Below are positions 12,007 to 25,350 of a DNA stretch of 64,000 nucleotides, piece by piece. The position numbers and the translations under genes are program-made. The notes beneath the pieces are model-generated. The model searched no databases. It worked only from the letters and a program-made list of their open reading frames with translations, and was not told the DNA's origin. Positions within the stretch are counted from its first letter, which is position 1; each line of letters opens with the position of its first letter. Source of the DNA: Ficedula albicollis (taxonomy: Eukaryota > Chordata > Aves > Passeriformes > Muscicapidae); contig NC_021681.1 of NCBI RefSeq assembly GCF_000247815.1, positions 21,898,442 to 21,962,441 on the forward strand, in the 5' to 3' direction.

Positions 12007-15000
12007 TTACTTTAGCATAAAAAAATCTCATTTATGAAGTTTTTACACTGCTAAAGCTATGAAGAGCTAAAGAAGGATTAGGACCCTCCAGATCAGCTTC
12101 CCACCAGACCTATATAACCAGTGGGCTCACTCTGAATCAGAACTCAGTTTCAAGGGAAACAGATGTCCTGAAACGAGAATTATTTTACTTCTGCACCAGT
12201 TATCAACACCATTTCCATTTGCTTACAATATGACACTATTTGCCTGAAAGAAAAACAACAAACCGTGAGAACATCACTAAAAATGTTATTTTCCCCTTTT
12301 CAATTTTGAGACAGCTCTTCAACACGTTCCAGTGACATAAATGTTTTTTGGGGAGTGCATGTGTCAGCTTTCAGCCACATTTATGAAAGGGCATCCACTT
12401 GCAGAAAGTTTTGTTCTCTGCAACAAGTTTATACAAATACTGAACACTCAGCTCTGAGCACAACCTCCATCAAAGGCAGCAGTAATTACACAACACCACT
12501 TTCCTGCAACAGTAGAAGAAAATGCTCCAGTTATTCACAATATAATTATTTCATTCCCATGGCAACAGCAGAAGGACTGTACAACCAGCAACAGACCCAA
12601 ACCTGGCCAACAATGAAGTTTCACAGAACATTCTCTTCCACCTGCCCCAAACAAGGCAGCAATTAGGTGATGGCTATTCTTCACCTGTCCACCCACAGGG
12701 AGAAATATCAGCCAGCCAGTGAAAACTGAACTAAACCAAACCTCCAACCCTCCCTCCCCTCCCAGCACTGCCACAGTGCCACCCATCACCATCACAGGGC
12801 TGACGAGTTTTATTTGTGACATGTTTGGATCCTGAACTTCAGTGAATCATCTGAAAGTCTCTGTTTGAATGTGCTCATCAAAAACACAGCAATTAATATC
12901 CACCTGTCACAAACAAGCACTCCATCGTGCAAGGGAGGGCAGGGAATGAGAATCATCAGCACTGGTGGCTCTCAGGTACGTGTTGGGATATTTTGTGAGG
13001 CTGTGGTGAACTGCCATCTCCCTGGAGCAAAAGCACATTTCATATATACATAACATACATACTTTTCATTCATGCATATATATATATATTCAGTAAGTAT
13101 TAAAACCAAATTTCACTATATATTAATATGGTCTGTCCCTCTGTTGCAAGTTTTATTACAGTACTGCACTTACACCAGAATTAACAAAGAAAAAAATACA
13201 AGCTAAAATGTAAAGTATGACAGCACAGGGCTTAGAGATGCTCTTGGTGAGCCCAGGGCTTTCCCAGCTGAAGTTTGCTCACCAGAGGCAGAGCCACCTC
13301 CTCCTTCCTTCACAGGGGTTTCACAATTGAATTCCCATTAAGAATTAAAAAATTAAAAGCCGCATCTTACGTGGAGAAGTCTCAACCAGAGCACTGTTCT
13401 CCTGGATCAGAGAGTGCAGCAGCCAAGTATTTCCCTGAAACAGGGAGCTGCTGGAGCACCTGAGGCTCCACCTGAGCCTCTCCTGACTGATGCTGCTTCT
13501 TCACCTCCAGTGACTGAAGCTCCACTAAATCCCCACCTGTGTCCTCCATTGCCTACCTGCCTTTGCACTGAAACCAACTTGCACTTCTTTCCTTTAACAC
13601 TTGTGCTGCTTCGCTCTCACAACAGAGGAGCCTTCTGTTATTTCTATTCCAACAGCCTTTCCTGAAACCCCTCACTGCCCCATCTTCACTCAGCCTGCCC
13701 CTTCCCCAGCCCAAACTAAACCCATGTTCCAATCTTTTCTCACAGCTCGTGTTCACAGGGCTCTGATTCTCTTGGCTGCTGGTCTCTGAACATCTTGCAC
13801 TCACACCAGGCTAAAGGAAGGTGCTCAAGTCCCACCTGAGAGCCACAGACACAGGAAGGGTTTAGCTGACTCTGGTTCCTCCTCACAGCCTCCACTCCAG
13901 CAGACTCTTCCTCAGCTCCACAGTGGCTGTCCCAGAAAGGCACTAACTCACTCGTTCACACCCTGCTCTCATTTATAAACACTCAAGGTGAGGAGGAAGG
14001 CTGTGAGTCACCAGGTTATGCTTGAAGGGCCCTGTCATCCTCCCCTCGTTTTCACTTCATCTCTCATATTTCTAAAGCTGAGCCTTTGCAGGGAGCACGT
14101 TGGTTGAGCTGTGTTTAAAACATGCCTCTGGGCTACTGACAGCATTGCATCCTTCAAAAAACAAGCCATAAATTCTTATTTTCCCATGTCTCAAATAAAA
14201 AAAACCTAGCACATGGCATGATGTAGTGGGGGAGTGAGACTCTGCCCTTTCTAAATAAATTAACTGTCAATGAGAACGAAATATCATGTAATTAACTAAA
14301 TTATTCTAATTATTCAAATAACATTTCTAACCAGAACAGTTCTAGGACACTTTCTACATAGCACGTTTGAAATACTTTGAATTTTCAGGTGCAATAAAGG
14401 GAGTTTCTTGTTGGCTGTAACAACTACAAAACTAATTTACTACCCAAAACATTCATCGTGCAGCCTGATAGAGATTAAAAGCCCCCTGTCCTCCAGGGAG
14501 TGAGCATTTCAACTGGCCATCACTCTTCAGAGCTTATTAAAAAGTTTTCAAGCACAGGAGTGAAGTGTTTTCCTTTCAGCATTCCCAGGTCTCCGTCCCA
14601 GCAGAGGAGCCTTGCCGGGGGCTGCTTTGCTCAGGAGCTCCATGGGCACAGTTGTGTTGGATTAATCCCATTTTTGGGGCCCTTCCCAGGCTGAGGAGGG
14701 TCACAGAGGGATTGCCCACATTGCAGAGGAGCCCTCCATGACAACTCCACCCGCAGGGCCTGGAATCTGCAGCAAGGAGAGGGGCTGGGGAGAAGGGATT
14801 CAGCCACCTCAAAACTATTCAAGGAATGCTCTTGATTTCCTCTTAACAACCTCAGGTTGAGAAACTGTCCTCTGAATTATCTGAATGTCTACTTCAGCTC
14901 TATTGTTGGGATCTAACATCTCAGTTAGTAAAGGAAGTGAAGAGTCCAACGGGGAGGGAGGAGAAGTGGCAGCTAAGAAAACATGGGTAGCGTGTGATTT

Positions 15001-15300
15001 ACAAAAAATAAAAAACCAGCAAAACCTACAATTTTCAAAAGGTAAAAATTCTAAAATGTATCTTTAGTGGCTGTGGTTTGCACATGCAAACAGGTGCAAG
15101 GACTGTGTGTGCCCTGACAGAAATGGGGAGCACAGCAGCTTTAATTTAATCATGTTTCCCAATTACCTTCTGCTGTAACTTTAATAAATACATGCTAGTC
15201 CGTACTGCTCTATGAAATGAAGAAAAATTCTTAAAAATTAGGTGTAGGAAAACAAAACAGTCAAGAATTTCAAGTATTTTAGAAATTTTAATAATGAAAA
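12007..15300. other. Intronic stretch without genes
   Basis: Unique sequence. A short imperfect TA-rich repeat lies at 13041-13090, ending in (TA)n at 13075-13089. A C-rich, CCT-rich stretch lies around 13480-13720. No exon or transposon was recognised. Confidence 0.65.
13041..13090. repeat. TA-rich microsatellite
   Basis: Interspersed catatataca/acatac units end in a pure TA run of about 15 bases (13075-13089). Confidence 0.85.
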
Positions 15301-15428
15301 CATAGATGGAAGGGACCTTAAAGATCACCTAGTTCCAACTCCCTGCCATGGGCAGGGACAGCTTCCACTAGACCAGGTTGCTCCAAGTGCCATCCAGCCT
15401 GGCCTTGAAAACTTCCAGGGTTGGGATA
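15301..15428 (-). mobile_element. CR1 LINE 3'-end fragment (minus orientation)
   Basis: Reverse-complemented, the segment reads as a bird CR1 3' end. From the right it contains ccaggctggatggcacttgg, then agcaacctggtctagtgg and tgtccctgcccatggcaggg, and ends agttggaactaggtgatctt plus taaggtcccttccat. It lies just before the A40-C183 block. No target duplication was identified. Confidence 0.85.
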
Positions 15429-15482
15429 AACTGACTGATTAAAACACAAATCTCACCCACCTTGTTTCATTCATTTTCAAGC

Positions 15483-15708
<226 letters not shown>

Positions 15709-15774
15709 TGGAACCCAGTTTTACTGTTTTCTTTTGCTGTGTCCTGTGACCAATTTCACAGAATCTTCCATATT

Positions 15775-15806
15775 AAAAAAAAAAAAAAAAGAAAAAGAAA
15801 AAAAAA
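15775..15806. repeat. A-rich tract
   Basis: A16 is followed by gaaaaag and A9, 66 bp beyond the poly-C block. Confidence 0.85.
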
Positions 15807-18304
15807 TCCTTCTTCCTGCACCTAAACAACTATCCACTTTTGATGTAGGTAGAAACCATAAATTTCATTCAAAACCTCTTCAAGTTTGAATGCTGCTTCT
15901 AAGTCCCCAAAACTTCACAGAGGTGTAACTGTGCAACTTGAGCATTGTACCCACAACCAAACTGCTTCACTCTCAAAAGAGGGAAGATTCCACAAGTGTG
16001 TTCTTCCTTTTCTTTCTCCTCACTTCCACTAAAGCAGTGAAAAGTATTTATTTGTTTCTAAACCATTTCAGTGACCAGGCAGCAGTGCCATCAACAGCAG
16101 TGTGGATGAAGGGACAGGAATACCTGGAGTTGCTGCACATCCAAAAGTGTCTAACAGGGAGCAAAACAACTCACTGGGTCATACGAGTTTGTGCATTAGC
16201 CCTCCCAGCACACAATTAAAAAAAATAAAATAACAAAAACAATTTGTCCTGGTGACTCAGAGTCTCCAGGCTCGAAGAAAGCCCTGTTTCTGTAACACTG
16301 CATCATGCTGGCTGCAGATCTATTCTCATGGGGCTCAGGCTCGTGACTCAACTGTTTTCCCCTGTATTTGCTCATGCAGTTGCCCATCAAAAAGTTACTG
16401 AAATCTGCACTCATCATAAGGTTTGGCTAAGAAGAAAATAATCTAGAGAAATTAGTATCACTGGAAAACACAAAAAACCCCAATATGATTGTTATTTTCT
16501 TTGGAAGTACAGAAATTAACACTCACCAACCTTTCTGGTTAAAGACTGCCTTGTTTACCACAAGCCTTTCTGATGTTTAGATTGCAATGATGTTCAGGAA
16601 ACTGAGTTGGAAAATATCAGAAAGAAGCATTTTGGAGAAACACACCTAATGGATTGGCTGCTTTATTTGCTGAGAGTGCTTAACAGGTTCATTTCATTAT
16701 GTTAAACTCAGAGCACTTTTACTCAACTTCAATCTGTTTTGTCATTCTGCTGTGCTTTTATTTCAGACCTAGAAATGGAGTTCTGGCCAAGAAAGATGAT
16801 GCATTCAGAAAAAACTACTTCATGCCATGGACATGTATTTCTCCAACAAGCTTCTTGTCTTTATTTGCAGCATCCCTGAAGACCTAATACAGTGATTTTT
16901 TCCAAAGCAGAGTTTTGACCATGAGCTTTTCATCTCCTCTTCTTTCTGCTTCTTTCTTGTGCACACTCTCTCTATCACACTCCTGACACTGCATTTTATG
17001 TCCAGGTTACCCCATTCTTGGATGGAAAATGAGCCTATGGTTTGTAGGCAACTGTGCTGTCCAGCAAAGAATTTAACACAAGACATTAAATATGTTCTGC
17101 TGAACCCCAGACACGAGCTGGCAGAACAGCCTGGCACCACAGAATCACAGTCACATTTATTCACCAAAAGAAAGCTGAGCATCAAAAATTACCTCTTGCA
17201 CAAAACAGCATTAAAGCACCTCTAAACTCCATCACACATCACCTTGTAAGCTCTAATACTCCCTTTATAGGAGAGCACAGCAAAGAAGAGAAACTATCAG
17301 ACAGCATGAGAAAGAATTAGGGAAATAAATAAATGGTAGTAAAGCTCAGCTCTAACTACTAAATCACTCTCCCTCAATATCTAAGATTCAATAATTCATA
17401 TTACAAACCAGAGCCACGGTGAAAGAAAATAACAAAAAATTCTCTGAAAAATGTGGTTTGTTACTTCACATTTTGCCCTGCATCTGAGTTAAATTAAATC
17501 AATATCATTTGCATTAGGGAAAACATCTTTTCTAAAAACTTTGCTGCATCAGTGCAATAGCAATATTGTTCCACACCGCCTGTTTTAGATATTCCCCTCC
17601 TTTCTTTCTCTAATTTCTATATGCCTGTGCACAGTTATACACAGACTTGTCACATATGAACTAATTCTGAAAATTACAGTCAAATTGATAGTAAATATTA
17701 TGCTGTCATACATGTAGTAATTCTGAAAAAATGAAGAACAGTGAAATTTTAGCCCATAAATTTGTCGTCATAGATAATTTTCAGCTATCCCATTCCCTAA
17801 GTGAAATACCAGAGAATGCAAAATGCCCTACAATGATCCACTCAGAACAATGTTTACAGTGACTGGATGCACAGCAAAATGTTCACTTTTGCAGCATACA
17901 TCCAAACCCAAGGATAGCACTGTGTCAAATTAGTATGCAGCAACTCTCAATCAAGCTGAAATCATTCTCCAGATGAGCTTTTCCTATAGAAAACACAAAT
18001 TTGCCAAAATTTAACTGCATTTAATGGAAAACTCCAGTGCCACTCTAATGAGAAGTGGGCAGGCTTTTCAAGTGACATTCAGTAGCTGCTGTGGAATCTC
18101 TCCCACGATCCACCAGGAATTCAAAAATACCTTTCAGCATCTTCCTGCACCTATTAGAGCAAACCTGTGGCCAACTGGGGGTTAGTCTGGGCTGCACTGC
18201 CCCAGATCCAAGTCTTCTGGTAAAAATACATCATGCTTTCGGATGTCAGAGAAACTCACAGCTTGGCACAATATGTGGTAGCACAGTCTTAAAAGCTGGT
18301 ATCA
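15807..18304. other. Intronic stretch without genes
   Basis: Unique AT-rich sequence. I see no transposon, exon, microsatellite or CpG cluster. Confidence 0.6.
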
Positions 18305-18354
18305 CTGGAGCAGCCACAGCTGGAGCAGCCACAGCTGGAGCAGCCACAGCTGGA
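18305..18354. repeat. Minisatellite, 15-bp unit x 3.3
   Basis: The unit ctggagcagccacag is repeated at 18305, 18320 and 18335, with a partial fourth unit. Copies are identical. It creates an Ala/Gly repeat in otherwise meaningless open frames on both strands. Confidence 0.95.
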
Positions 18355-19916
18355 GCCCACCAGTCTGATCCTGTGTTTGCTGGTGGTGCAACATCTCTGG
18401 GGATAATTCCTACACTGGCACGCTCAGGTTTCAAGCTTAGCCCATTCTTCCTACAAATGAGGTCCAAATGAGATTCTGGTGGGATGTGGCCATAACTAAA
18501 CACTTCCTTATAGGTTGCCCTCCTTTAGCATTTGGCTTCTGACTATCAAGACATATGTGATAAAAGATAAGGGAACATCTGGTAAAAATTGCTGTTGCAA
18601 TTTGACTTTGCCTGCTTTAAGATAAATTTCTGCCCATCATGCACTCACAGATATTTTACAACACAATACACCATACTGAACCCATTAGCCAGAGCCATTT
18701 ACAGGTATTTCATAAAAATGTGCACCACATCCGGATATTTTATCAGCATTTCATAGTACAGCAAACTACACAAACCTCAGAGAGTGAATAACTTCCACAT
18801 ACAATTTATAATATAGTGTGAAGAGCTTATAAACACTCTTAGGTGGTTTTTTTTTTCCTTTACCTTTTCTCACTATAAATGATTGACTATAGTTTATGTC
18901 AATACTGCCTGGAGAATGAGCTGTCACTATAGAAACAGTGACAGCAGTCAAGTCCTTCATCCCTCTCCTGCACACAAAAGTCCCGGAACAAACACATTTT
19001 TGTTATTTCTTAGATAATGTGTGCACACTGTCAAGTCCTGAGCAAAAGTCAGGATTATTCTCTTGAAGTGCATTTTTCATTTCAGTCTTCACAACATCTT
19101 TTCCTTCCATGTAAAAAAGCTCCCCCACTCTGGAATTGCAAAATCGCTTGTGAAGCATTCTGAAAACAAAAATAGATGAGCACTGCACTTAAAGGAATTA
19201 TAATCCATGTTTATTTAAGTTAGATACAAATATAGTTCGGGAATGGGAGAATGCTGCTTGGGGGAGGGAAGGGAGCAAGGGTGAAATTTTGCTTATGCTG
19301 CAAAGAGCCTCAAGTTACTTCACCATGTACTATAATTTCCAGATCAATTCACCAAAATCATATCAAGTTATCTACAACCAAATATCACAAGCACAGAATT
19401 AAGCTTGTATAAAATCCTTTGACTCCAGATAAGCCTGCACAGGTAATGGATCAATTAATGGACATGCTGCTGTGGAATCAGGTCTTACTATGGTAATTTT
19501 CCAAAACACAAGTATGTTTACAAACTACAGCTGAAGGCTTAGAAGATGAAAAGAATTATTTTACAAGCTCTATATTAGTCTCCTAGAAAAGAGCTGGGAT
19601 GAACTTGCTAGTGACAGCAAACATTTTTTCAAAATAAACAGAGTGGTATGTTAAAAATGTGCGTTTACCACTTTTTTCCCCAAGAAACAGCAGATACAGC
19701 AACATTTTAATGCGAAGAAAAGTTTAAATCTAAAAATACAAATGGTAAAACTCCCATCCATTCTTCTTCATTTCCTTCCCTTTCTGAACCCCTGCATTAA
19801 GGCAATGCTCTCATACGGTCACTAAAGGCTTTTTTGACATTGCAGAAGGCTGAAAGGAATATTTCTCCCTCTCTCTCTCGCATTGAGAGCTCCTGAGCAC
19901 AAGAGCAGCTATTCAG

Positions 19917-20240
19917 GCCGTGATGGAGTGCCTCACAGAGGCTGCAATATGTTCCCAGTTGGCAAGCAGGGATCTGTTTGGACAGCGAGCCCAGCCATCC
20001 CCTCGGCAAACAGCAGCATTCCAGGGACGCGGCGCGCGGAGCACTGCGGGCCCTTGTCAGGGCTCTCGCAGCCACCGGCTCCAGCCCCAGAACAAACACC
20101 CCTTTGTGCCCCACTCACACTTCAACGGGCTTCTCAAGAAAAAAAAGCTGTCTCCTTCCACTCAGCCTTAGGTTGGGACCCAATAAAATATTCTGAAGCT
20201 GCAAAGCGGGGAGGAAACACACTTAAATATAATTCCGCGG
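19917..20240. promoter_or_regulatory. CpG-dense intronic patch, candidate regulatory element or small CpG island
   Basis: The core at 20027-20085 contains about eight CpGs, including a gacgcggcgcgcgg run. CpGs recur on both sides (19917, 19985-20005, 20126, 20208 and ccgcgg near 20236). GC content is clearly above the surrounding AT-rich intron. No exon or recognisable core promoter was identified. It could be an alternative promoter, an enhancer or simply a GC-rich patch. Confidence 0.25.
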
Positions 20241-21142
20241 TATCTTTAGTAGCTGAAACTTCTGGACAATATTACAAATCTGCCTGTGGATACTTATCTG
20301 GTTCCTAATGCTGTGGCTTTTTGAGTGTTTCTAAAGCAACTAATCACAATCACCAAGGCACTGCAAGTCAGCAGTGGGAATTAAAACTGAAATAAACCCT
20401 TGGGCCAAGGAACAGCAAACTGCAGCTTTTACCCAGTACCAGCAGCCAGCAGTGGGAGCCTTCCCGAGAAATGCACAGAGAGATTCTGCCTCTCCTGAGC
20501 ACATCTGCCTCTCAGCTGGGCACAGAGATGCTCACACACCCTCACCAGCCTCCCATCACCCATTCTGGCAGGGATGAGAGCAGGGGAATTGCAGGTTCAT
20601 GTCTGCACCCCCTCCCCTCTACCCACCTTGCTGCATCCCTGCAGGAGAGCGCCAGGGCTTCACCCCATCTGTGGTTACAACACCAGCTCCTGCAGCAGGA
20701 TGCTGAGAAATCTCTGCAACACAGACTCTGACACACAGCACCAGGCCTCCAAGCAATCAATGGAAGTAATTAGCTTTTCTCTGCTCGACGTGTGCTCCAT
20801 CTAAACTATTGCTATTTTGAACTTGTGGAATTCATTAACTCACCCTAACGGAGAGACCTGCAACTTCTACATCCTTAATCAAACGTCCTGCTTCAAACAG
20901 ATTCGTGGAGTGGCAGATTCTGAGAGAAAACCCTCAAAACTACAAAATTCCATGAGAACAGCCCTGCTTGAACACACTACTGCTACAAAGGGGCATAGCT
21001 CTTGAATCAGCACAATCCCATGTCCTCTTCTGAATCTGATGCTTGACCCCATTTCAGTCAGCAGCTGGGCTGAAGGTGGGGTTTGGGTTTTGTTTTTTTT
21101 GGTTTGTCTGTTGTTGGGATTTTAGGAGGGGAGAAGCACAGA

Positions 21143-21356
21143 GTGAAAGCAGGAGCAGTTTTCTACTCTGAGTTCAAGAATAGCCTTGCCATGAGCTCCT
21201 TGACTCATTCAATGAAGTGGGGTAAATTCCTTCTCTGAAGCTTCAAAAAAGTGAAAGCAGGAGCAGTTTTCTACTCTGAGTTCAAGAATAGCCTTGCCAT
21301 GAGCTCCTTGACTCTTTCAATGAAGGGGGGTAAATTCCTTCTCTGAAGCTTCAAAA
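21143..21356. repeat. Tandem doublet, 108-bp unit
   Basis: Copies are 21143-21250 and 21251-21356, beginning gtgaaagcaggagcagtttt. Two internal substitutions are visible (actcattc/actctttc; gaagtgggg/gaagggggg). Confidence 0.95.
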
Positions 21357-22135
21357 GGCATTGTGTAAAGGAGCAGCAGGAGGAAAAGGTAAGTGGGAAC
21401 CCTGAAACTCATGGGATGTTTTTTTTATTTGCCTCCCAGCTTCCAAGGCTGCCTGCTGGCAGCACCACATCTCTCAGGTACTGCCCTGCAGCCCTCAGCA
21501 GAGCTCCATAAATGTTAGGAGAGCTTGTACGTATGGAAAAAGTCTGTATTTACACAGCAATAATACACCACTCACCATAAGCCTAAACATGAATCCCAAC
21601 CAAAGGGCTTTCCCTAAATGAAGGGGATGGGGGTCTCTTTAAACATTAAGTGTAACAAAATTATACCATGGAAACTCTGGGACATTATTCAAATCATCCA
21701 CATGAATAAAACATCCCACTTTTGCCAAGTTTTGTTCAAGCTGACTTCAGCTTTCTGCTTAAACAAACCTCAGGCAATACTGACATCATTTGTAGCAAAG
21801 GCAGCATTTTATTTAAGCTTGAAATCTGAGGGTGTTGGGTAGATTACCAAATAAAGAGTTGATTTTTCATCTAAAGAATCTCAAATGACCTGACTTCAAA
21901 GGCTGGATTTAGACTTACTAAGCCAATGGAAAACAAACATGTTTAATCTCCACACTGACATTAAACTCAAACAGAAAATAACTCTGGGAAAAGCCCTTTA
22001 TCATCAGGCTACTACACAGAAATAGGGGAAAGGTGGGGGGAAAAAATGCAGATTATTCTACATGAATAGCCTGCCTCACAGACAAGGTTACCTAGTACCT
22101 CTCCCTGTTATATTTTTCCAGCCCATTTTACTCCC

Positions 22136-22153
22136 TTTTTTTTTTTTTTTTTT
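22136..22153. repeat. Poly-T tract (18)
   Basis: An uninterrupted T run in intronic sequence (poly-A in transcript sense). No retrotransposon body was recognised next to it. Confidence 0.9.
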
Positions 22154-22353
22154 CAAATTAGGTTAAATTAGGCCAGGCACTGAGCCTCGATTAACCCACT
22201 TGAACACTGAGAATTTACTCCAGGGCAAATCTAGGCATTTAGACACATATGCAAACACCTAAATTATCCATCCTCTGCATTTAGATGCTACTGCACTTTA
22301 GCTAAGAAGTAAGCTGAACATGAAAGAAGACACGTCTGAGCACCAAGTGATCA

Positions 22354-22556
22354 TTTTTGAGATGGGGAAGAAGATGATTGGTTTTAGTGTGTCTTTTTTA
22401 TAGCCAGGCACATGGTTTCTAGTCCTCAAAGATGATAAACAGGCAGAGTTGAATCCTGTACTGAAATAAGGCTTCAGGTCTAATAACCCTAAGTTATTAA
22501 GACTGGCTATAGAAAAGACACACTAAAACCAATCATCTTCTTCCCCATCTCAAAAA
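22354..22556. repeat. Long inverted repeat, 54-bp arms, 95-nt spacer
   Basis: The left arm 22354-22407 begins tttttgagatggggaagaag. The right arm 22503-22556 is its reverse complement with one mismatch in 54 positions (T versus C near the loop end). The spacer is 22408-22502. In either strand's RNA the arms would form an almost perfect 54-bp stem. The arms do not resemble a transposon terminal repeat that I know. Confidence 0.95.
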
Positions 22557-23284
22557 CAACTGTTTTCAAAACTGCTCAGAAACCCAAAACATACAATACT
22601 CCCCAAAAGAAGAGAGAGGGCAGGGAAGGAAAGCATCTCCTTTTCCACAGGAACACAGCCACCAAATGCTGTGTGGCACATGGAGGTGGCGATCTGCCAC
22701 TGAGATGAAACAGTCTCTGGGTTTGAAGGCAGGAACGGCTCAACAATGAACAATGGAAAACAATATTCAAAAAAGACACCACAAATTGTTGGAAATTACG
22801 AGATGAAATCTGTTTGGGGGAATTCCAAGGCAGAACATCTCTCCTTTATTCAGGCACGAGAAGGTACGTGATCTGCTGAGAGCTTTGCAAGCCTCACAAC
22901 TCAAGACTTACAACAACATATCCACAAGTAATAACATGCCATCACATTTCTTTTTTAAACAACAGCATTGCCCTTCTTTTGAAAAGGAATATCAAGTTTC
23001 CTGCTGAATAAATTGAGGGAGCCTCATTATTTTTAGCACGCTAAGTGAGCCTGTCAATCACTCACATAAATACATACAATTAGTTTGATCCAGCAAGATC
23101 CTGAACACATGTAATTCTCAGACTTCAGAAACCTGACCGACCCACAAAGGCACACACAGTATCTCACAAGTATGGAATTACATGTACTGCGTGTAGCTTA
23201 GAAATACAGAGTGGTAGAAATGCTGCACTAAATGGAGAAGCCCTCGTGCTCCCTTTGCACAGAGGCACTGAAGCATCCATCCAA

Positions 23285-23388
23285 GTTTTTTCGATTCATT
23301 TTATCATTCCAGTGTTGTCAGGTGGCACACGGGGCTGTTTTTTCGATTCATTTTATCATTCCAGTGTTCTCAGGTGGCACATGGGGCC
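23285..23388. repeat. Tandem doublet, 52-bp unit
   Basis: Copies are 23285-23336 and 23337-23388, beginning gttttttcgattcattttat. There are two to three differences (gttgtcag/gttctcag; cacacgggg/cacatgggg; ggggctg/ggggccg). Confidence 0.95.
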
Positions 23389-23994
23389 GAACTCCACCCC
23401 ATCTTTGAGGTGTAAATGATAAATGAACTTTGTTTGGTTAAAAGAACAGCACGCTTTTGAAAAGCACATGATCTTTGGTCAAGTTTTGGAAACCTTCCTC
23501 CAATTCACCTTCCAGTTTTAACAACACTGAATCCCAGTCTCCATGGGGCAGGGCAACACAGAGAACCCTTTAGTTACCAAATGCAGCTGGCACTGGGGAG
23601 GTGCCCCAGCAGAGCACAGCAGGACCTTCTGCCAGGTCATTACACCTTAATTTAATCTGCAGCCTTGCCGACAATCCTGGGTAGGTGTCTGAATCTGACT
23701 TGCCAAATTAAAAGCTTGAGAACACAAAATGCACAGTGCTGCTAAGTGGAAAGCATTTTAAAATATTCTTGAATGGAATTGTTGAATATTTATGGACAGA
23801 AGCAGATCAGCTGTAACTGGAATGGAAAACCACCCACATTCCAACCCACCTTCAAAACATCAGGCTGGGAAATTGTGATGTATAACTTCAGAAAGGTCTT
23901 CAAGGAAATACAGCCTGGGGTTTAACTACCAATTCTGCTTTTGTCTAGATGGAGAAAATAGCTTTTGTAACTAAAGGAAAATCCATTACTACTG

Positions 23995-24231
23995 AGGATA
24001 CAGAGTAGATGGAGCCAGACTCTTTTCCCAAGTGCACAGCACTATGATGAGAGGCAACAGACAAACTCAAATACATGAGATCAAATGATGATAGGCTGCC
24101 CAAAGAGGCTGTGGAATCCCCATCCTTGGAGATGTTCAGGACTCAGCTGGAGAAGTCTCCGAGCAACCTGCTCTGTTGGGCTTTGGGGATGGCCTTGGGA
24201 GATCCACCTAACCTAAATAACTCTATGATTT
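23995..24231 (+). mobile_element. CR1 LINE 3'-end fragment
   Basis: The segment contains ggagccagactcttttccca, then gatgagaggcaacagacaaa, an internal deletion, then aggctgtggaatccccatcc, ttggagatgttcagga, gagcaacctgctctgttggg and a degraded end ctctatgattt. This order is that of the bird CR1 3' region. It is older (more diverged) than the CR1 at 55 kb. The 5' limit is approximate. Confidence 0.9.
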
Positions 24232-25185
24232 AATTCTGCAGGAAAAAAGCTTCAATGCTGCACATAAGCCTGGAGAGTGCTGTCTACAAAGGCTACTTAA
24301 AAATACAAGAACTAAAAAACAAAGACACGCAAACAGCATGAAATGTACCATAACAATGAGGAAAGTTTACACAGTACAAGGTCTCTACTCATGTCTGTTA
24401 AATGAGTTACGGTCTGTTAATTACTCCATGGCAGCCAGTTTCTTATGAACCCACCAGGCATGCAAAGAATGTGAGGAATATCAGGTAGAAAACACCTGGA
24501 AATTTCTTCTGCCACAATTTGTTTCAACACTTACTAATACTGTGTGAATTATTTATACAAAAAAGACAGGAATGCACCAGAGTACCAAGCAAAGTCTAAG
24601 AATCTTTTGAGACATTTCATTTTTGTAACTTTAATCCTGCTATGTTCTCACTTTTCCTCTGATGTAGGGTAAACAGTGCGGGCAAAGCAACTTTTCTCTT
24701 CTAAATACTCCTGCCATGAGCAAGAGCTCCTAAACCTGGCAGGTCACTGTTGATATGATCAAACAGCACACAGTCATTTAATGAAGTCCACTGGATAAAA
24801 ATTACCCAGCCTGCATTCATCTTTGAACAGTGAAATTGTTTTTGCTTTATTTGATTTTAAGACTGCTGGTAAGAAAGCCTATTAAGAAAGATCTTTTTAA
24901 GCTCTCAAAAGTATAGCTGGATACTTTGTACCACTGCTACTCATGATCAGCATTTAAAATCATTATAATCAGATAATTTCAGGGCTTTAGGGAACCATGC
25001 TCTACCATCTGGGGACTGACCACACTGCAGTAAATCAGGCACAAATCTATAGATGTTGAAGGAACTTGTATTATAAAATTATCTAAACTAATCTTACAGG
25101 CCATGTACCAATTTTAGTAACAAATAGGGTCCAAATGATAAAAAAAAACTCTTAACAAATTGATAGCCAGGAACAGTTTGCAGGT

Positions 25186-25350
25186 GGTAGGAGAACACCA
25201 CCAGGAGTGGCACAGGCTGAAAACCTCCATCCAGGAGCCCAGTCCATGCGGTGGTTGTGTCCATCCTCGGTAGGAGAACACCACCAGGAGTGGCACAGGC
25301 GGAAAACCTCCATCCAGGAGCCCAGTCCATGCTGTGGTTGTGTCCATCCT
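25186..25350. repeat. Tandem doublet, 83-bp unit
   Basis: Copies are 25186-25268 and 25269-25350, beginning ggtaggagaacaccaccagg. There are two substitutions (caggctg/caggcgg; catgcgg/catgctg). The unit length is not a multiple of three, so the repeated peptides it makes in open frames come from different frames. Confidence 0.95.

Noticed and set aside
18091..18503. Frames on both strands with an Ala/Gly-rich repeat
   Set aside because: The repeat is the 15-bp minisatellite. An ordered repeat in both strands' frames shows it is not coding-driven.
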